A stretch of 64,000 nucleotides of DNA from an uncultured Acetatifactor sp. (GTDB lineage Bacteria > Bacillota > Clostridia > Lachnospirales > Lachnospiraceae), in contig CAJUFB010000005.1 in assembly GCA_910585805.1 (NCBI GenBank), positions 40,903 to 104,902 on the forward strand, read 5' to 3'. Position 1 is the stretch's first letter. Each line of letters starts with the position of its first letter. The notes beneath the pieces are model-generated. The model was not told the DNA's origin. It worked only from the letters and a program-made list of their open reading frames with translations, and ran no database searches. A program made the position numbers and the translations under genes. Shown here piece after piece: positions 59,023 through 64,000 of this stretch.

Positions 59023-60693
59023 GTGAATTCATGGAGAATTATGCCTGTACATAGGATGTTGGGGGAGACGGTCCTGGGGGGAACCATACTGGGACAGTTC
59101 ATAGAATACCTGGATGATCTGGTCTGGGGCCCCTGGATGCTGGCGCTTCTGTTGGGGAGCGGCTGTTATCTGATGCTGCGGCTGGATATGCTGCCGCTGA
59201 AAAATCTGAAGTTTGCGCTACGGTGCGCCTTTGGGCTGGACACAGGTCAGAAAGAGAGGGACGGCGGGACGGATACCCGGAAACGGTTTTCCGTGGGCAG
59301 GTTATCGGGGGATGGCGGAGGCCGTATTTCCGCGGAGGACGGTAAAACGGATAGAGCTTATGCCGGAACTTCTTCCGGGAAAAACAGGATGGGCAGGGCG
59401 GTTTCAGGGAAGGGGAAGGCTTCTGAGGGAGGAAAGGTTTCTTCTCTGGCATCTCTGACCACAGAACTGGCTACAACGCTTGGGATCGGAAATATTGTGG
59501 GTGTGGCTACGGCAATGGTGCTGGGCGGGCCCGGCGCCCTGTTCTGGATGGTGGCGACCAGCTTTGTCGGGATGGCCACCAAACTGGTGGAGAGCATGCT
59601 GGCGGTGAAATACAGGGGAAAGAATGACAGGGGAGAGATTGCCGGAGGTCCCATGTATACCTGTCTTCATGGCTTTCCCAATAAAACAGCCGGGAGGATA
59701 CTGGGTTTTTTGTTTGCGCTGTTTGCGGTGACGGCTTCCTTCGGCATGGGAAATATGACCCAGTCCAATTCCATTGCGGATGCCGTGTGGGTTTCTTTTG
59801 GTATCCCAAAGGAAAATACCGGGCTGCTCCTGACGATTGTCACGATTTTGGTGGTGCTGGGGGGGATCGGCGTCATCGGAAAGGTGACTCAGATTCTGGT
59901 GCCGTTTATGGGAGTGTTTTATCTGCTGGGGGCATTGGCTGTGATTGCGACCCATTGGAAGGAATTGCCGGGAGCAGTAGCAGGGATCCTGACGGCGGCT
60001 TTTTATCCGGCGGCTGTGTCAGGGGGAATCTTTGGCAGCGTAACGGTGACCGCGTTCCAGTCCCTTCGCTGGGGGGTGTCCAGGGGGATCTTTTCCAATG
60101 AGGCGGGACTGGGCGCTTCCGGTATCACTACGGCAGCTGCGGATACGGAGGACTATGTCAGACAGGGATATATCAGCATGACAGGGGTGTTTCTGGATAC
60201 GGCAGTGGTCTGTACCATCACGGGGCTTGCCTTTGCGGCGTCCGGTGTGCTGGGCAGTACGGACACGGCCGGAAACCCCCTTACAGGAACGGCTCTCACG
60301 CTGGCGGTCTTCCGGACTACATTGGGAGACTGGGGCGGCAGTTTTGTGAGCATCTGCATCGTACTCTTTGCCTTTGCCACGATCATCGGCTGGGCGTACC
60401 AGGGAGAACGGGCTTTCGAATATCTCATGGGCGGAAAATCCAGGTATAACATCTGGTACCGTTTTGTCTATGGGCTGACTGCTTTCCTGGGCTGCATTTC
60501 GTCCCTGGAAACGGTCTGGAATTTTTCGGATATCTGCAATGCCCTGATGGCGGTGCCCAATCTCATCTGCGTATTGGCCCTGTCGGGCAAAGCATGCAGG
60601 GAAATCCGGGCATACCCGGTTCCCGGAGAGAAGCGCAGGGCGCACGCGGGGCGGACGGCGGGCAGAAAAAAGGCTTTACATGCCAGATATTGA
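59023..60693 (+). CDS. sodium:amino acid (alanine) symporter, AGCS family, with loop insert
   Basis: A 556-residue symporter with about 11 helices. Start GTG at 59023 (AAGGGGTTTTT ahead). Family marks: LASLTTELATTLGIGNIVGVATAMVLGGPGALFWMVATSFVGMATK, GGPMYTCLHG, FGMGNMTQSNSIADA, RGIFSNEAGLGASGITTAAA and WAYQGERAFEYLMGG. AGCS proteins are usually near 450-480 residues; here a ~75-residue polar, Gly/Arg/Lys-rich segment (residues ~75-145, DTGQKERDGGTDTRKRFSVG...) sits between the first helix and the conserved core. Imports Ala, Gly or a related amino acid with Na+. Confidence 0.92.
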   Translation: MNSWRIMPVHRMLGETVLGGTILGQFIEYLDDLVWGPWMLALLLGSGCYLMLRLDMLPLKNLKFALRCAFGLDTGQKERDGGTDTRKRFSVGRLSGDGGGRISAEDGKTDRAYAGTSSGKNRMGRAVSGKGKASEGGKVSSLASLTTELATTLGIGNIVGVATAMVLGGPGALFWMVATSFVGMATKLVESMLAVKYRGKNDRGEIAGGPMYTCLHGFPNKTAGRILGFLFALFAVTASFGMGNMTQSNSIADAVWVSFGIPKENTGLLLTIVTILVVLGGIGVIGKVTQILVPFMGVFYLLGALAVIATHWKELPGAVAGILTAAFYPAAVSGGIFGSVTVTAFQSLRWGVSRGIFSNEAGLGASGITTAAADTEDYVRQGYISMTGVFLDTAVVCTITGLAFAASGVLGSTDTAGNPLTGTALTLAVFRTTLGDWGGSFVSICIVLFAFATIIGWAYQGERAFEYLMGGKSRYNIWYRFVYGLTAFLGCISSLETVWNFSDICNALMAVPNLICVLALSGKACREIRAYPVPGEKRRAHAGRTAGRKKALHARY

Positions 60694-60730
60694 TTGCTAT
60701 AATAGAAACATTGGATAGCGGGCATGTCCG

Positions 60731-60775
60731 AATCCCTGCTCTGTAGACGGCGGTGCTGACAGAGCAGGGATTTCT
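60731..60775 (+). terminator. intrinsic terminator after the AGCS gene
   Basis: AATCCCTGCTCTGT (60731-60744) pairs perfectly with ACAGAGCAGGGATT (60759-60772), then TCTG. Confidence 0.75.
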
Positions 60776-60891
60776 GACAGAAAGTCAAAATAAAGTTAAA
60801 AGGTGCTCCTGCAAAAGCTAAAGCAGATGCGCACAGGGAATTGCTGAAAAACTCATTTCTTTATCCGGTTATATAAAATAGCGAGGTAAAA

Positions 60892-62421
60892 ATGTCAAGA
60901 GAAATGTATAATGAAATTGATTTGGCTAAAATAAATATAAATGTAGAACCGCCCACAGAGGAGCCGGGCAGGCAGTACTATTTTATGGCAAAATGCTGCA
61001 AATGGGTGAAGGATTTCGAACAGAAGAACGGACGCCGTCCCACTGCCTGTGTGACCACATTCGGCTGCCAGATGAATGCCAGGGACTCGGAAAAACTGGC
61101 AGGCATCCTGGAGAAGGCGGGATATCAGCTCATCGATAACGAAAAGGCGGATTTCGTCATCTTCAATACCTGTACTGTCCGGGATAACGCTAACCAGAGA
61201 GTGTACGGCAGGCTCGGCGAACTGGGCGGACATAAGCGGCGGAACCCGGGCATGAAAATCGCCCTCTGCGGCTGCATGATGCAGGAGCCGGAGGTAATCG
61301 AAAAACTGCGTAAAAGCTATTCCTTTGTGGACCTGGTATTCGGTACCCACAATATCTATAAATTTGCGGAATTATTATACGCTTCCCATGAGGCGGAGGG
61401 CATGGTCGTTGACATCTGGAAGGATACGGATAAAATCGTGGAAGACTTGCCGGCAGAACGTAAATACCCCTTTAAGTCCGGCATCAACATCATGTTTGGC
61501 TGCAACAATTTCTGCAGCTACTGCATCGTCCCCTATGTAAGGGGGAGAGAGCGCAGCCGGAAACCGGAGGACATTCTGGAAGAAATCAGGCGGCTTGTGG
61601 CTGACGGCGTTGTGGAAGTCATGCTGCTGGGCCAGAATGTGAATTCCTACGGGAAAAATCTGGACAACCCCATAACTTTTGCACAGCTTCTCCGTGAGGT
61701 GGAGAAGATTGACGGGCTGAAGCGGATCCGTTTCATGACTTCCCATCCCAAAGACCTTTCGGACGAGCTGATAGAGGTGATGGCGCAGTCGGAGAAAATC
61801 TGCCGCCATCTGCACCTGCCTCTGCAGTCCGGCTCCACGCGCATCCTGGAGAGGATGAACAGGCGTTATACGAAGGAGCAGTTTCTGGAGCTTGCGCAGC
61901 GCATCCGTGACAGGATACCGGATATCGCCATCACCACGGATATCATTGTGGGATTTCCGGGCGAGACGCCGGAGGATCTGGAAGAGACCATCGATGTGGT
62001 GCGCAGGGTGAAGTTCGATAATGCGTTTACCTTTATCTATTCCAAACGGACAGGAACGCCTGCCGCCGCCATGGAGGACCAGGTTCCGAAGGAACAGGTG
62101 AAGCAGGGATTTGACAGGCTCCTGAAAACAGTGCAGGATACAGCCCGCAGCCAGGTGGCAAAGTATGAGGGAAGGGTCATGGAAGCCCTGATCGAGGAAA
62201 TAACGGAGAAGGGGAATTCTGTGGAAAAAAGTCAACCCACAGAAAATGGAGAAGTCATGGAAAAGGAACATTCCGGCGGGGAGAGCGTGTCAATGGTAAC
62301 GGGAAGGCTGTCCAACAATACAATCGTACATGTACCGGGGGATGCTTCCCTGATCGGAAAGACTGTGAAGGTGTCGCTGGACGAGTGCCATGGGTTTTAT
62401 TATATTGGGCATTGTGTGTGA
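60892..62421 (+). CDS. miaB: tRNA-2-methylthio-N6-dimethylallyladenosine synthase
   Basis: A 509-residue radical-SAM methylthiotransferase that adds the 2-methylthio group at A37 of tRNAs reading U-starting codons. N-terminal UPF0004 domain with cluster Cys (FGCQMNARDSEKLAG, FNTCTVRDNANQRVYG, LCGCMMQEPEV), radical-SAM triad FGCNNFCSYCIVPYVRGRERSR, and a C-terminal TRAM domain (VTGRLSNNTIVHVPGD). Between barrel and TRAM about 25 polar residues (EKGNSVEKSQPTENGEVM) exceed the family norm. Start follows GCGAGGTAAAA. The 220 bp after it hold only AT-rich DNA. Confidence 0.95.
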   Translation: MSREMYNEIDLAKININVEPPTEEPGRQYYFMAKCCKWVKDFEQKNGRRPTACVTTFGCQMNARDSEKLAGILEKAGYQLIDNEKADFVIFNTCTVRDNANQRVYGRLGELGGHKRRNPGMKIALCGCMMQEPEVIEKLRKSYSFVDLVFGTHNIYKFAELLYASHEAEGMVVDIWKDTDKIVEDLPAERKYPFKSGINIMFGCNNFCSYCIVPYVRGRERSRKPEDILEEIRRLVADGVVEVMLLGQNVNSYGKNLDNPITFAQLLREVEKIDGLKRIRFMTSHPKDLSDELIEVMAQSEKICRHLHLPLQSGSTRILERMNRRYTKEQFLELAQRIRDRIPDIAITTDIIVGFPGETPEDLEETIDVVRRVKFDNAFTFIYSKRTGTPAAAMEDQVPKEQVKQGFDRLLKTVQDTARSQVAKYEGRVMEALIEEITEKGNSVEKSQPTENGEVMEKEHSGGESVSMVTGRLSNNTIVHVPGDASLIGKTVKVSLDECHGFYYIGHCV

Positions 62422-62643
62422 GAGACGGAGTGATTTGCCGCCTGCTTAATGTGATTGAGTGTTTTTTACGGGGAACGGAGAAATTTATAAAAGTAGACGG
62501 AAAAAAGGAAAAAACATAAGATCTTTTAGTATCTGTCTGGTAATGTAAGTAAAATCGTGTTATTATAAAACCGTCGTGGAAATATCTGTATTAACATTAT
62601 GAATGGATATTTTTGGCGGACAAAAAAAGAGAGGAGAAATGGA

Positions 62644-64000
62644 ATGAACGTGACGTGGAGAAAAGCAAAAGCTGTACTGGCAGTACCACTGGCATTATGT
62701 TTGACAATGACTGGGGTAAATCAGACAGCGCTTGCTGAAGAGGCTGGAACTGGGGATACGGTGGGAACTGGGGGGGTAGAAGTTGCGAGCATAATTTCTG
62801 CTGGACAGCCTGATGCGGAGGAAGGTCAGGGAGAACTGATATATCAGTGCATTGATTTGGGCAAAGTTGAAACTTCTGCTTTGCAGTGGGATTTCTTTGC
62901 GGTGGATAGCAGCGGGAAAGTAGCGCTGAAAGATGAGAATTTTGAGCGGTGGATTGACCGTATTAATGTACCAGATTATGCGATTACTTTTTATAATACC
63001 CTGGTTGAAGGCGCAGATAATGATAATAAGAGTGATGTGTTGATTGATATCTCGCAGGAATCAGATAATAGGATATTGATCACAGAATCAGAATTCACAA
63101 GTATAGAGCAGCGAGATGCTTTGATCAGTGAAGTGGGAGGTTATGTCAGGGCAGTTTTTGATGCATTTGACAGAGATCATCCAGAAGTATTCTGGCTTAC
63201 CGGAAAAACCAAAATGGGGATGTCCTTTACTGGTAGCGATAATGGTACGATATGGTTTTATTTTGTTTTACATAGTGATGCTGATTCAGAGAATGGGCAG
63301 CCAGAATTCAACATATGTAAAAAGGAGTATCAAGATTCAACTGCACTCAGGCAAGCTATTCAGGACAGAGAAACTTATATCAGTAGTATAGGGGGGCAAG
63401 GTTCTACATTTGAAAAGATTAAGTATTTTAATAATTGGCTGACGATGAACAATGAATATAATACGATTGTATCAGGTGGAGGTAATACAGATAAGCCGTT
63501 GGTACATGAATGTTTGAGTGCATTGAAAGGCAGTATTGGAGAAGAGGGCCCTGTATGTGAGGGTTATGCCCGTGCATTTAAGGTATTATGTGACAGGGCA
63601 GGGATTCCATGTGTATTGACTGATGGTCATGCTAGAAGTAAAAATACAGATGACGGCGAAGCACATATGTGGAATTTCGTACAGATTGATGGGTCATGGT
63701 ATGTTGTTGATGTTACATGGAATGATCCGACGGGTGGAAATGCGGGTAAAGTATCTGGATTTGAAAGGGAAGACTGGTTATTAGTAGGATCTGAGACAAT
63801 TATCGAAGGTATGGATATGACGGTTATTGAGTCTCATCCAATAGAAAACAGTCCATCTGATGGTAGCCCGGCATTTATAAATGGTCCGGTATTAAGTGAA
63901 ACTTCATATGTGGAGCCGACCGAGGCCCCTGACGTGACAACAGCACCGACCGAGGCCCCTGACGTGACAACAGCACCGACCGAGGCCCCTGACGTGACAA
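62644..64000 (+). CDS. secreted transglutaminase-like protein, 3' end outside window
   Basis: An open frame of 452 residues running off the window. Start MNVTWRKAKAVLAVPLALCL with GAGAGGAGAAATGGA ahead; an ATG at 62639 stops after two codons. A signal peptide likely ends after NQTALA. Residues ~285-370 form a transglutaminase-like core with the triad C305 (GPVCEGYARAFKVLC), H341 (EAHMWNFVQIDGSWY) and D356 (VVDVTWNDP). The end is a Pro/Thr stalk of PTEAPDVTTA repeats, usual for wall-bound or surface proteins. Codon use is more AT-rich than the genes before it, which hints at separate ancestry. Peptidase or crosslinking activity is not decided. Confidence 0.88.
   Translation, partial: MNVTWRKAKAVLAVPLALCLTMTGVNQTALAEEAGTGDTVGTGGVEVASIISAGQPDAEEGQGELIYQCIDLGKVETSALQWDFFAVDSSGKVALKDENFERWIDRINVPDYAITFYNTLVEGADNDNKSDVLIDISQESDNRILITESEFTSIEQRDALISEVGGYVRAVFDAFDRDHPEVFWLTGKTKMGMSFTGSDNGTIWFYFVLHSDADSENGQPEFNICKKEYQDSTALRQAIQDRETYISSIGGQGSTFEKIKYFNNWLTMNNEYNTIVSGGGNTDKPLVHECLSALKGSIGEEGPVCEGYARAFKVLCDRAGIPCVLTDGHARSKNTDDGEAHMWNFVQIDGSWYVVDVTWNDPTGGNAGKVSGFEREDWLLVGSETIIEGMDMTVIESHPIENSPSDGSPAFINGPVLSETSYVEPTEAPDVTTAPTEAPDVTTAPTEAPDVT
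63916..64000 (+). repeat. 30-bp tandem repeat coding PTEAPDVTTA
   Basis: Two complete identical 30-bp units (63916-63945, 63946-63975) and 25 bp of a third cut by the window edge. They code the Pro/Thr stalk of the surface protein. Confidence 0.95.

Noticed and set aside
1..64000. tRNA, rRNA, CRISPR arrays, phage or intact transposase genes
   Set aside because: I looked through the intergenic stretches for GTTCRANYC-type T-loops, spaced direct repeats and integrase/transposase motifs and found none.

Overview
The window looks like chromosomal DNA of a low-to-mid GC Gram-positive anaerobe, most likely a gut Lachnospiraceae (Clostridia); I cannot name a genus. The reasons are AGGAGG-type ribosome sites, TTGACA/TATAAT promoters, an oxygen-sensitive class III ribonucleotide reductase, FeoAB, NhaC and AGCS sodium transporters, a PF09820/PF08011 AAA-like protein, LytTR/GHKL two-component genes and many half-ABC exporters. 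I found no rRNA, tRNA, CRISPR array, phage or intact insertion sequence. 

Layout. 0-2 kb: the 3' end of leuS, then three minus-strand small genes including a Cys/Gly/Asn repeat protein. 2.2-8 kb: a phosphorelay block with a lone receiver, a hybrid kinase with HPt, and a hybrid kinase carrying a C-terminal DegV (fatty-acid-binding fold) domain. 8-16 kb: GH29 fucosidase, two minus-strand genes (a small unknown protein and a methyltransferase), DUF1015 protein, GlgB with a lysine-rich tail, MscS channel, and an unknown protein. 16-22 kb: a MITE in decayed sequence, a MATE/LysR divergent pair, and nrdD. 22-28.5 kb: a LytTR regulator and GHKL kinase followed by two half-ABC exporters, with a LytTR-like direct repeat in front of the exporters. 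28.7-35.3 kb: DedA protein, GT4 glycosyltransferase, an OmpR/kinase pair, and 5-formyl-THF cyclo-ligase. 35.5-42 kb: AAA-like/PD-(D/E)XK protein, feoA-feoB, a scrambled remnant of a response regulator plus ABC exporter, and NhaC. 42-48 kb (minus then plus): a large carbohydrate-type protein, hemerythrin, an HD-AAC(6')-like fusion, and a chemotaxis receptor. 48.5-55 kb: XRE repressor, membrane protein, an ABC pair, an XRE remnant, and an ABC-2 trio. 55.5-62.4 kb: an OmpR/kinase/anchored-protein trio, AGCS symporter, miaB. The window ends inside a secreted transglutaminase-like protein with a PTEAPDVTTA repeat tail.

Themes. The window is rich in signal transduction: four kinase/regulator groups, each near membrane or export genes. 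Two families of short non-coding repeats with terminal inverted repeats (about 108 bp, four copies; about 108 bp, two copies) are scattered through intergenic DNA, and both copies of the second family lie directly upstream of a response-regulator gene. Several otherwise ordinary proteins (GlgB, GT4, half-ABC, ABC-2 permease, AGCS, MiaB) carry extra hydrophilic low-complexity segments, some visibly built from tandem DNA repeats. The two most unusual domain combinations are the kinase-DegV fusion and the HD-AAC(6')-like fusion. All function calls come from reading sequence motifs; no database search was run.
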